15,278 bases of DNA, taken from an uncultured Collinsella sp. GTDB taxonomy: Bacteria > Actinomycetota > Coriobacteriia > Coriobacteriales > Coriobacteriaceae. A program made the position numbers and the translations under genes. Below are positions 5,918 to 13,299 of the stretch, one piece after another. The stretch lies in contig CABUWD010000041.1 of the NCBI GenBank assembly GCA_902495155.1, positions 1 to 15,278 of the forward strand, read 5' to 3'. Each line of letters opens with the position of its first letter. The first letter of the stretch is position 1. The notes below the pieces were generated by a model, which was not told where the DNA came from, did not search any database, and saw only the letters and a list, made by a program, of their open reading frames with translations.

Positions 5918-6454
5918 CTATTCCATAGAATCGAGCACGCAGACAATGCGACCCAATGCCTCCGTGACCGCATGGGCACGAACACACGAACGGTCGCCCT
6001 CATAGTGGCAGCGCACAGAGTCCACGACCGGCACTCCCCCATCGGCGGAACGATGTGCCCAGCCAATATAGAAAGTGCCAGCAGGATCGTCCTCAGTACC
6101 ACCGCCGGGGCCGGCATAACCCGTTGCGCTCACTGCAATATCGCTCTGGTACAGCTCCAGCGAACCCGACGCCATCTCGCGCGCAGTTTGATGCGACACC
6201 GCGGTGTAGCGGTCGAGCGTCTCCTGCTCAACACCCAGCACGCGATGCTTAATCTCATCGCAGTAGGTCACCGCACCGCCACGCAGCACCGCCGAGGCGC
6301 CCGGGATATCCGCAATCGTCGAGGCGATCATACCCGCCGTCAGCGACTCAGCCGTCGAAACCGTCGCACCCCGAGCGCTCGCGCGCTCGACGATATCGCG
6401 CGCCAGTTCCTCGTTATGTGCGGAAATCTGCTCAAAAGAGTCCGTCATACCCAC
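5918..6454 (-). CDS. cinA: CinA C-terminal domain protein, nicotinamide-nucleotide amidohydrolase (PncC type)
   Basis: The protein is 178 residues and consists only of the CinA C-terminal domain, without the N-terminal MoaB-like COG1058 domain of full CinA. Family members of this type deamidate nicotinamide mononucleotide to nicotinic acid mononucleotide for NAD recycling. Visible signatures are STAESLTAGMIAS (33-45), GGAVTYCDEIKHRVLGV (59-75) and SATGYAGPGGGTEDDPAG (109-126). The start is uncertain: GTG at 6454 has AGG 5 nt upstream, while ATG at 6448 is the more usual codon. The gene begins 6 nt after the pgsA stop and ends the large unit. The pgsA-cinA-recA order is widespread in Gram-positive bacteria. 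Here a terminator and the SOS promoter separate it from recA. Confidence 0.93.
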   Translation of the reverse strand: MGMTDSFEQISAHNEELARDIVERASARGATVSTAESLTAGMIASTIADIPGASAVLRGGAVTYCDEIKHRVLGVEQETLDRYTAVSHQTAREMASGSLELYQSDIAVSATGYAGPGGGTEDDPAGTFYIGWAHRSADGGVPVVDSVRCHYEGDRSCVRAHAVTEALGRIVCVLDSME

Positions 6455-6460
6455 CAGGAC

Positions 6461-7099
6461 CTAGACCGAAAAGACGATCTTGCGGCAGTTCCAGAAGTAC
6501 TGGGCGCCCGAGATAACGGTCAAGACAACGGCAACGGCATACAGGAAGCGCGACACCGAGTAGATGCCGAGCGTCAGCGCCACCGGGCCAAGGTGCAAGC
6601 CGGCCATAGCAAAAGCGCACAGGTAACCGCAGATGGAGACCATCGTGGTCGCTGTCTTGTACTTGCCGAGCTTATCGGCCGCAACGACCACACCGGCCGC
6701 ACTCGCGACCATGCGAAGGGCGCTCACCAGAAGCTCACGGAACAGGATAATGAACACGGACCACACGGTCACCGCGCCAAAATCCAAGAACAGCAGCAGG
6801 GCCGAAAACACGAGCAGCTTATCGGCGATGGGGTCCAAGAATTTACCGAAGTCGGTGATCTCGTTGCGCGAACGCGCCAGATAACCGTCGACCTTATCGG
6901 TACACGACAGGATCACATACAGAATGAAGGCAGCGGCGGCGAGCGGGCCGTCGAAGGTGCTCCAATCCGTACCGGCAACACTCGTGTGAGAAAGCGCCGA
7001 CACGATCATGAACACCGGGATAAAAACGATGCGAACGCACGTCACGATGTTGGCGGGCGTCCAAACACTCGTCAGTTCCTTATTGCTCTCGTTTGCCAC
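6461..7099 (-). CDS. pgsA: CDP-diacylglycerol-glycerol-3-phosphate 3-phosphatidyltransferase (PgsA)
   Basis: PgsA makes phosphatidylglycerol phosphate from CDP-diacylglycerol and glycerol-3-phosphate at the membrane. The 212-residue protein carries the CDP-alcohol phosphatidyltransferase signature DxxDGxxAR(x8)GxxxDxxxD: Asp68, Asp71, Gly72, Ala75, Arg76, Gly85, Asp89 and Asp93. Several hydrophobic membrane helices flank it (about 18-38, 50-67, 95-120, 125-141, 150-170 and 180-200). N-terminal TPANIVTCVRI is typical of PgsA. The start is GTG at 7099, supported by AGGAG 7 nt upstream, which overlaps the rimO stop codon. Cardiolipin synthases of the same superfamily are an alternative, but the position before cinA favours pgsA. 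Confidence 0.93.
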   Translation of the reverse strand: MANESNKELTSVWTPANIVTCVRIVFIPVFMIVSALSHTSVAGTDWSTFDGPLAAAAFILYVILSCTDKVDGYLARSRNEITDFGKFLDPIADKLLVFSALLLFLDFGAVTVWSVFIILFRELLVSALRMVASAAGVVVAADKLGKYKTATTMVSICGYLCAFAMAGLHLGPVALTLGIYSVSRFLYAVAVVLTVISGAQYFWNCRKIVFSV

Positions 7100-7108
7100 G
7101 ACGCTCTC

Positions 7109-8458
7109 CTACTCCACAACATGACCGATAAGCTCATAGCAGAAGCTATCGGTAAACTCGACGGTCAGAATATCACCCACGGACGCCTCGCCGGCGTCCA
7201 GATGCACCGCGCCATCGGAATCGGGCGCCTGGAACCAGGCATGGCCGATCAGCTCGGCGCCGTCCTCGGTTTCTTCGATACCGTCGACGATCACCTGGGC
7301 GCGCTCGCCCACATGCGCGGCAGTCGCAGCAAAACCGAGCGATTCGGCCAGGTCCATGGCCTCCTGGGCGCGCTCGAGCTTGACCTCCTCATCGACCTGA
7401 CCCTCCATCTTGGCGGCCAGGCTGCCCTCCTCACGCGAGTAGGCAAAGACACTCGTGTAGTCGAAGCCGACGGTGTCCATAAAGTCGATGAGGTCGCGGA
7501 ACTCGTCGTCGGTCTCGGTCGGGAAGCCGACCATAGCCGTGGAACGGATCACGATGCCGGGGATACGCTCACGCAGATCGCGGAACAGGTCCTCGAGCTC
7601 CTGGCGCGAACCGGAGCGACGCATGGCCTTGAGGATGCGCGCGTCGCAGTGCTGCACGGGGATATCGATATAGGGCAGCACCTCGGGCGTATCGCGAATC
7701 GTCTCGATGAGTTCGTCAGTCATGCCCTCGGGCTGCAGGTAGAGCACGCGAACCCAGACGTTGTGCGGGCGCACGGCCTCGGCGACGGCACGCAGCAGCT
7801 GCGCCAGATTGCGCGGCGAGCCCTCGGCGACATCCTCGTCAGCAAAGTCGGTGCCCCAAATACCCGTGTCCTGGCCGATCAGCACGATCTCGCGCACACC
7901 GCCGGCAACCAGGTCGCGCACCTCGGAGATAATGCTCTCGGCATTGCGCGAATGATAGCGACCGCGAATATAGGGGATCATGCAGAAGCTGCAGAAGCGG
8001 TTGCAGCCATCGGAAATCTTGACGTAAGCAACGGCGCCCTCGACGGTACGCTTGACCTGCGGGATAAAGGCTGCGATCTCACGCTCGACACCCAGCGCGC
8101 CATCGATGACCGCCACGATGCCGTCCTCCTCGTCGGCCTTCACAAAGGCAGCGACCTCGGGCAGCTCGTCAGGCAAGTCGTCGCCATAGCGCGACGGCAC
8201 ACAGCCGCACATAACGATGGGGCAAGAACGAACGCCGTCCTGAACCTCGTTGGCGAGCTCGAGCGTGGTCTCGATGCTCTCGGACGTTGCGGAGGCGAGG
8301 AACGAGCATGTATTGACGATGGCGATATCGGCATCCTGCGGGTCGAATGCCTCTTCGTAGCCTGCGGCGGTCAAAAGAGAACGCATGCGGTCGGTGTCAA
8401 CCTCGTTCTTAGCGCACCCGAGGGTGATGTAGAGCACGGAGCCCAACGGTGTATCCAT
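7109..8458 (-). CDS. rimO: RimO, ribosomal protein S12 (Asp89) methylthiotransferase
   Basis: RimO is a radical-SAM methylthiotransferase that modifies a conserved aspartate of ribosomal protein uS12. The 449-residue protein has all three parts. The UPF0004 domain has cysteines at TLGCAKNEVD (Cys15), NTCSF (Cys51) and CGCVPSRYG (Cys86). The radical-SAM domain has GCNRFCSFCMIPYIRG (Cys152, Cys156, Cys159), and a C-terminal TRAM domain covers about 378-449. The TLGCAKNEVD and FCMIPYIRGRYHSR motifs distinguish RimO from MiaB, whose gene begins at the left edge. The ATG at 8458 has a poor ribosome-binding site (AGGA about 12 nt away). The gene starts 27 nt after yajQ and its stop overlaps the pgsA ribosome-binding site. 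Confidence 0.96.
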   Translation of the reverse strand: MDTPLGSVLYITLGCAKNEVDTDRMRSLLTAAGYEEAFDPQDADIAIVNTCSFLASATSESIETTLELANEVQDGVRSCPIVMCGCVPSRYGDDLPDELPEVAAFVKADEEDGIVAVIDGALGVEREIAAFIPQVKRTVEGAVAYVKISDGCNRFCSFCMIPYIRGRYHSRNAESIISEVRDLVAGGVREIVLIGQDTGIWGTDFADEDVAEGSPRNLAQLLRAVAEAVRPHNVWVRVLYLQPEGMTDELIETIRDTPEVLPYIDIPVQHCDARILKAMRRSGSRQELEDLFRDLRERIPGIVIRSTAMVGFPTETDDEFRDLIDFMDTVGFDYTSVFAYSREEGSLAAKMEGQVDEEVKLERAQEAMDLAESLGFAATAAHVGERAQVIVDGIEETEDGAELIGHAWFQAPDSDGAVHLDAGEASVGDILTVEFTDSFCYELIGHVVE

Positions 8459-8485
8459 GTTGGAGAGCAGTCCTTTCGATTGATA

Positions 8486-8983
8486 TTAGCGGTAGTTGGT
8501 GAACTGCAGTGGCTGACCGTAGTCCTGGTCGCGCAGGAACTGGATCACGGTCTGCAACGCGTCCTTCGAAGCAGAGGAAACACGCAGCTTGTCGGCCTCG
8601 ATGGTCACCTTGACCTTGAGCTTTTGGTCCTTGATGTCCTTGTTGATCTTCTTGGCGGTCGCCTGGTCGATACCCTCGACGATATGGCCAAGCACACGCA
8701 CGGTGCCGCCCGATGCCGCCTGCGGAGCATCCCACGAGACAGCCTTGAGGTCGATACCGCGCTTGATGAGCTTGGAGCTCAGCACGTCGATAATCTGCTT
8801 AGAGACAAAGTCAGCCGGGGCGCTGATCGTAAAGAGCTTGTCGCCCTTCGAAAGCTCGATCGTGGCGCCGGAATCCTTAAGGTCATAGCGCTGGGAAATC
8901 TCGCGCGTGGTCTGCTGGAAGGCGTTGTCGACCTCTTGCATGTTGACCTCGGACACGACGTCGAAGCTGGAATCTTTAGCCAT
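8486..8983 (-). CDS. yajQ: YajQ family nucleotide-binding protein
   Basis: This 165-residue protein matches YajQ/UPF0234 across its length. It opens with SSFDVVSEVNMQEVDNAFQQTTREISQRYD (5-34), has the LSSKLIKRGID segment (68-78) and ends with GQPLQFTNYR. The family folds as two ferredoxin-like domains. Members bind nucleotides; some proteobacterial ones are c-di-GMP effectors that act with a transcription factor. The role here is unknown. ATG at 8983 has GGA 6-7 nt upstream. The gene lies 26 nt after the RodZ-like gene and 27 nt before rimO. It has no counterpart in the matching B. subtilis cluster. Confidence 0.95.
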   Translation of the reverse strand: MAKDSSFDVVSEVNMQEVDNAFQQTTREISQRYDLKDSGATIELSKGDKLFTISAPADFVSKQIIDVLSSKLIKRGIDLKAVSWDAPQAASGGTVRVLGHIVEGIDQATAKKINKDIKDQKLKVKVTIEADKLRVSSASKDALQTVIQFLRDQDYGQPLQFTNYR

Positions 8984-9009
8984 GATGTTTCCTTTCGCGT
9001 ACGAGCGGC

Positions 9010-10518
9010 TTAGTAGCTATCGTACGAATAGTCGGTAGAAGCGGTGGGCGTCTGACCGTCAGTTGCGGTATCGGCGCCATCCGTGGACTGGGCATCGGTA
9101 CCATCGGTGGTGTCGGTACCATCGGTGGTGTCGGTACCATCAGAACTTTCACCATTCTCGGAATCAGTCGTCTCCTTCTTGGGAACGGTGATCGTCACAC
9201 GCGCCACGCCCGAGGTCTTGGTATCGTAACGGACCTTTTCACCGTTCTTGGTAACGGTGACATCGGAAGGCTTGGACGTGGTGATCTCGATCGAGGACTC
9301 GGGCGTGTACTCCTGCTCAAAGGGGCCAGTCGCCTGGGCGCCATAGACCGACTTGCCGTCGACCTTGACCTCAATCCACGCGGTCTTTCCCTTGGCAACG
9401 GAGACCTTGACCTTCGTGACCTCGTTCTCTTCCTTCTTGGCCGTCTTGGTGGCGTCCGAATCGGTCGACTCATCCGTCGCCTCATCGGTATCTTCGTCCT
9501 CGTCGACCGTTTCGGTCTTCTTAGAAGACTTCTTGGTCGTCGTCTTGGTGGCAACGGGCGTCTCGGGCGTCGACTCGGGCGCCGAGGAGCCGCAGCCACG
9601 CAGGAGCACCACGATGAGCACGATCAGCAGCAGCGCCACGGCGCCGATGCCGGCGTAGACGATACGCGGATCGAGCCCGTTGTTTTGAGGAGTACGTGAT
9701 CCGCCGCGTCCACGACTGGAACTGCTGCGGCCGCCTCCCTGAGGCATACGACCACGATTGCTATCGGAACGGCCGCGATAGCCACCCTGGCCCTGAAGGC
9801 TGCGCTGACCCGAGCGGGGCGCAAGTTCACCTCGGCCTTGATAGCCACGCTGGCCCGAACGCGGAGCCGAGGAGCGCTGGCCATACGGCTGTGATTGAGA
9901 GCGAAGACGCGGCGTCACCTGCGTGGTATCGGCATCCGCATAGCCACCGCGAGAGCGTCCCGTAGAGGCACCACGGTAACCGCGATCGGAATAGCCGCCG
10001 TCGCCGTAGCCGGCACGAGGGTCACGCGCCACGCCGCGAGCAGCGGGAAGCGCACGGTCCTCGGGCATCGGCGTACTGCGGAACCGGTCACGCTGTGAGC
10101 GAATTTCCTCGCCCGAACCCGTCTCGGTAATATAACCGGCCTGCTGAGGACGCTGTCCATAGCGGGTCGAACGACCGCCCTGAACCATCAGGAAGCGCCC
10201 GTTATCGACCGAAGAACGCGAATTGACGTAGCCGGCGGCGTCCTGAAAACGACCGCCCTGCTGCGATGTCTCGCGTTCGTATGCCATCAGGTCGTCAAAG
10301 TAGGCATTGACGACCTCGCGCGGATTGAGGCCCAAAAAGCGAGCATAGCTCGAAATCATGCCCTGCGCATAGCCGCGCGGCGGCATCGAAGCAAAGTTAC
10401 CGGTCTCGAAAAACTCGATGATCTGCGGCCTGATTTTGATGGTGTTGGCGACCTGCTGAATGGAAAGGCCCATTCGGCGACGCTGCTCGAGCAGCATGTC
10501 ACCAAAGCGTGCAGCCAT
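9010..10518 (-). CDS. rodZ: RodZ/YmfM-like membrane protein with N-terminal HTH and RG-rich linker
   Basis: RodZ-type proteins link the cytoplasmic cell-shape machinery to the cell envelope. The 502-residue protein has the expected order. Residues 1-80 form an HTH_25 domain (FGDMLLEQRRRMGLSIQQVANTIKIR, then RGYAQGMISSYARFLGLNP). Residues 286-307 form one membrane helix. A beta-rich RodZ-like domain follows at about 368-447. In between, residues 115-280 form a basic low-complexity linker rich in RG, GYRG and GQR groups. Outside the membrane an acidic Ser/Thr/Asp stretch (337-366) precedes the beta domain, and a tail with DGTDTT repeats ends in TDYSYDSY. The ATG overlaps the ftsK stop (TGATG) with GGAGG 6 nt upstream. 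B. subtilis ymfM occupies the same place upstream of pgsA. Much of the linker and tail is unlike typical RodZ and is probably disordered. Confidence 0.82.
   Translation of the reverse strand: MAARFGDMLLEQRRRMGLSIQQVANTIKIRPQIIEFFETGNFASMPPRGYAQGMISSYARFLGLNPREVVNAYFDDLMAYERETSQQGGRFQDAAGYVNSRSSVDNGRFLMVQGGRSTRYGQRPQQAGYITETGSGEEIRSQRDRFRSTPMPEDRALPAARGVARDPRAGYGDGGYSDRGYRGASTGRSRGGYADADTTQVTPRLRSQSQPYGQRSSAPRSGQRGYQGRGELAPRSGQRSLQGQGGYRGRSDSNRGRMPQGGGRSSSSRGRGGSRTPQNNGLDPRIVYAGIGAVALLLIVLIVVLLRGCGSSAPESTPETPVATKTTTKKSSKKTETVDEDEDTDEATDESTDSDATKTAKKEENEVTKVKVSVAKGKTAWIEVKVDGKSVYGAQATGPFEQEYTPESSIEITTSKPSDVTVTKNGEKVRYDTKTSGVARVTITVPKKETTDSENGESSDGTDTTDGTDTTDGTDAQSTDGADTATDGQTPTASTDYSYDSY
9095..9141 (-). 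repeat. 18-bp tandem repeat coding for DGTDTT units in the RodZ-like tail
   Basis: Two exact copies of the 18-bp unit TCGGTACCATCGGTGGTG lie at 9095-9112 and 9113-9130, and 11 bp of a third follow at 9131-9141. The unit is a multiple of three, so copy-number change keeps the frame. It encodes DGTDTT repeats near residues 460-475 of the RodZ-like protein. The exact identity suggests recent duplication by slippage. Confidence 0.85.
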
Positions 10519-13298
10519 CAGAATCCTCCAAACTCACAATCTTCACGTGCCATCTCGGCGTCGACAGATTCCAGCGCGGCAAGCCCCTCCTCGTCCAATA
10601 GGACCTCGCGCGGCTTGGAACCGTCGGGCGGGCCGACGACACCCTTTTCTTCCAGCATGTCCATAATACGCCCGGCGCGCGCATAGCCAACCTTAAGGCG
10701 GCGTTGCAGGCCAGATGTGGAGCCCAGCTGTGATTCCACCACAATATGGGCGGCTTCCCAAATGAGCGGGTCGTCGTCCTGCGGCTCGGCGACTCCTGTA
10801 CGAACGATGCCGCCGCCACCCGCCATGGACATGGAAGCGGGCGCCACGGCAGACAGGATCTCCTCGTGGTAGTCGGGCTCGCTCTGCGACTTAACGAACT
10901 CGACAATCTCGTTGATTTCGTCATCCGAGACAAAGCAGCCCTGGATACGGCGAGGCTTGCCCCAGTCGACCTTTGAGAACAGCATGTCGCCCAAACCAGT
11001 GAGCTTTTCGGCGCCCATCTGATCAATGATGACGCGCGAGTCGATACCCGTGGCGACGTTAAAGGCGATGCGGTTGGTGATGTTAGCCTTGATAAGGCCC
11101 GTCACCACGTTGGAGCTCGGACGCTGCGTAGCCACAATGAGGTGAATGCCGGCGGCACGGCCCAGCTGGGCGATACGCACGATCGAGGCCTCGACATCCT
11201 TACCGGCAACCATCATCAGATCCGAGAGCTCGTCGATGATAATGACCAGGTAGGGCATCTTTTGCGGCGGGTTATCGTAATGCTCAAACTCGCCGGCGGC
11301 CTGCTTTTCGTTGTAGGTCGAGATCTTACGCACGTTAAGACGCTCGAAGACCTTCAGGCGACGCTCCATCTCGGACACGGCCCATTGCAGAGCGCTCGCG
11401 GCCTGCTTGGGCTCGGTCACCACGGGCACATAGAGATGCGGCAGTCCGTTATAGCCCGCAAGCTCGACGCGCTTGGGGTCGACCATGATCAGGCGAACGT
11501 CCTCGGGAAGAGTACGCATGAGCAGAGTCGTGATGATGGAGTTGATCATCACCGACTTACCAGAACCGGTCGTACCGGCAATCAACAGGTGGGGCATCTT
11601 GGCAAGGTCGGCGACAACCGGCGTGCCCTCGGCATCGCGGCCGATGGCGAGCTCGAGCGGACCGCCCTTCACATAGGGCAGCACGTCGCCCAGGTTGACG
11701 TTCTGGCGCTTGCGGTTGGGAATCTCGATGCCCACGAGCGAGGTGCCGGGGATCGGGGCAAAGATACGTACCGACTGGGCAGCGAGCGAAAGCGCGATAT
11801 CGTCCTCGAGGCTCGAAATCTTGCTCACGCGCTCGCCCTCACCAGGTTGCAGCTTAAAGGTCGTCACCGTGGGGCCGGCGATCCAGCCGACCACGCGGGC
11901 ACTGCGGCCAAACTCAAGCAAGGTGGATTGCAGTGACTCAGCGGTCTGCTCCAACTCCTTGTCCGAAGACGCGGCGGAAGCCGACTGCGGGTTGGCATGC
12001 AGGATTTCGAGCGGCGGAAGCTTGAGGCCGTCCTCTTCTTCGCCCTCGTTATCTGCGGCGCCACCGTCCGCTCCCCCATCGCTAGCCGCAGCCGATTCGA
12101 CGGCACTCGAGGCAGGCGCATCGGCAACCTTGGGATGCTTCAAGAAGTCGGGAATCTGAGGTGCTGCCGAGACAGGATTCACGGCAAACGGCGGCTCGAA
12201 CTCGTCGATCTTATCGGGGTCGTCTTCCATCGAAAGCTGGCCGGTTACCTGGTCGCGCTTTGCATGGCGACGCGGCAGCAAAGTTGTCTTTGCGGTCTCA
12301 ATCGGAGCCTCGTCGTCCTCGTCATCGCCCTCGGTGAGCTCAATCTCGCTATCGGACCAAGACGGGTCGGGCTCGCTTGTATTGAGCTTAGGCGCAGCCT
12401 TGCCCTTCTTGGCATGGCGGCGCGGCAGCAGCGTCGTCTTAGCGCGCTCAACCTCAACCGACTCGGACACGTCGACAAACGGATTCTCGTCCTCGTCGTC
12501 ATCGTCCAAAACCGGGTCCACATCGTTGCCCATGACCGTGGTCACGGCAGCATCGGAGCCCTTTTGACGAAGAATGCTCAGGTGCGGACGGGCAACGCCG
12601 GGCACCGACAGGGCTTCGTCGTCACCCCACGGGCTGGCGTTGACATCGGCACGACGGCGCTCGGCAAAATCGGCCGCACGGTCGCGAGCAGAGCGCAGCA
12701 CGCCACCCACCGAAAAGCCGATGATGACCAAGCCCACGACGACAAGGCCCAACAGGACTACCATCGCGATAGGCTTACCCAGGGCATTCTGCAGCGCACT
12801 CGCAATAAACGCACCGATGTAGCCACCCGAGGCGGACAAATTTTGCGGCGTGAACATAAGGTCACACGAGACACTCGTACCCGGCACCATCAGCGAAAGA
12901 ATGGAGACGACGGCGATAAAGACCACGGCTCCGCCCGCAACAGAGCGCACGTTGAGCGGCGAGTCCTCGCCTAAAAAGAGCGTGGCGGCAAACAGCAAAA
13001 TAACGATCGGCAGCACGTAGGCGCCCAGACCAAAGCCCAGGTGGTAGAAACCGGCAACCGCAGCCGTAACGGGTGCAGTCGCCGGCGAAATCACGGCAAT
13101 GAAGGACGCAATCGCCAAAACGGCGATGACCACGCCGGCGATATCGCGGTTGGCCGAGGGCTCGACCAGGGGCTCAAAATCGTCGAAGTCGGTCTCGTGG
13201 CCCTTATTGGCACGAAGATGGGAACCGGCACCCTTAGCAGATGCCGGTTGGTTGTTGGCTTTATTGCCTTTGGCGTTTTGTGCAGATCCGCGCGCCAA
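10518..13298 (-). CDS. ftsK: FtsK/SpoIIIE-family DNA translocase
   Basis: This membrane-anchored hexameric ATPase pumps chromosomal DNA through the division septum. The 926-residue product has a basic N-terminus (1-45) and about four or five membrane helices between 52 and 200. An acidic, Ala/Ser-rich linker (205-440) precedes the alpha/beta motor. Walker A is GTTGSGKS (575-582) and Walker B is LVIIIDE (684-690). The ATQRPS motif is at 723-728, and a C-terminal gamma winged-helix domain spans about 842-905 (QLGSTSGLQRRLKVGYARAGRIMDMLE). The linker holds two copies of AKTTLLPRRHAK. The start is TTG at 13298: GGAGG lies 6 nt upstream and the TTG is 1 nt after the rnj stop, so coupling is likely. 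The gene shares one base with the start of the RodZ-like gene. Whether it acts in all divisions or a special one cannot be told. Confidence 0.96.
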   Translation of the reverse strand: MARGSAQNAKGNKANNQPASAKGAGSHLRANKGHETDFDDFEPLVEPSANRDIAGVVIAVLAIASFIAVISPATAPVTAAVAGFYHLGFGLGAYVLPIVILLFAATLFLGEDSPLNVRSVAGGAVVFIAVVSILSLMVPGTSVSCDLMFTPQNLSASGGYIGAFIASALQNALGKPIAMVVLLGLVVVGLVIIGFSVGGVLRSARDRAADFAERRRADVNASPWGDDEALSVPGVARPHLSILRQKGSDAAVTTVMGNDVDPVLDDDDEDENPFVDVSESVEVERAKTTLLPRRHAKKGKAAPKLNTSEPDPSWSDSEIELTEGDDEDDEAPIETAKTTLLPRRHAKRDQVTGQLSMEDDPDKIDEFEPPFAVNPVSAAPQIPDFLKHPKVADAPASSAVESAAASDGGADGGAADNEGEEEDGLKLPPLEILHANPQSASAASSDKELEQTAESLQSTLLEFGRSARVVGWIAGPTVTTFKLQPGEGERVSKISSLEDDIALSLAAQSVRIFAPIPGTSLVGIEIPNRKRQNVNLGDVLPYVKGGPLELAIGRDAEGTPVVADLAKMPHLLIAGTTGSGKSVMINSIITTLLMRTLPEDVRLIMVDPKRVELAGYNGLPHLYVPVVTEPKQAASALQWAVSEMERRLKVFERLNVRKISTYNEKQAAGEFEHYDNPPQKMPYLVIIIDELSDLMMVAGKDVEASIVRIAQLGRAAGIHLIVATQRPSSNVVTGLIKANITNRIAFNVATGIDSRVIIDQMGAEKLTGLGDMLFSKVDWGKPRRIQGCFVSDDEINEIVEFVKSQSEPDYHEEILSAVAPASMSMAGGGGIVRTGVAEPQDDDPLIWEAAHIVVESQLGSTSGLQRRLKVGYARAGRIMDMLEEKGVVGPPDGSKPREVLLDEEGLAALESVDAEMAREDCEFGGF
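12258..12443 (-). repeat. Duplicated 12-residue motif in the FtsK linker
   Basis: The peptide AKTTLLPRRHAK occurs twice, at residues 286-297 (12443-12408) and 336-347 (12293-12258), 150 bp apart. The two DNA copies differ at several positions, many of them silent, so the peptide rather than the DNA appears to be kept. Each copy follows an acidic run and precedes a looser match (KLNTSEPDP and QLSMEDDPD), which hints at duplication of a larger unit of about 50 residues. Confidence 0.8.
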
Positions 13299-13299
13299 A

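Noticed and set aside
5972..9013. A very long plus-strand open frame (about 1013 codons) opposite cinA, pgsA, rimO and yajQ.
   Set aside because: The minus strand carries four well-known protein families with ribosome-binding sites across this span. The plus frame is low-complexity, His/Gly/Asp-rich and a known by-product of GC-rich codon bias.
9700..10060. Repetitive GC-rich sequence considered as a CRISPR-like or DNA repeat array.
   Set aside because: The repetition is at the protein level (RG, GYRG and GQR groups in the RodZ-like linker), without fixed DNA repeats or spacers.
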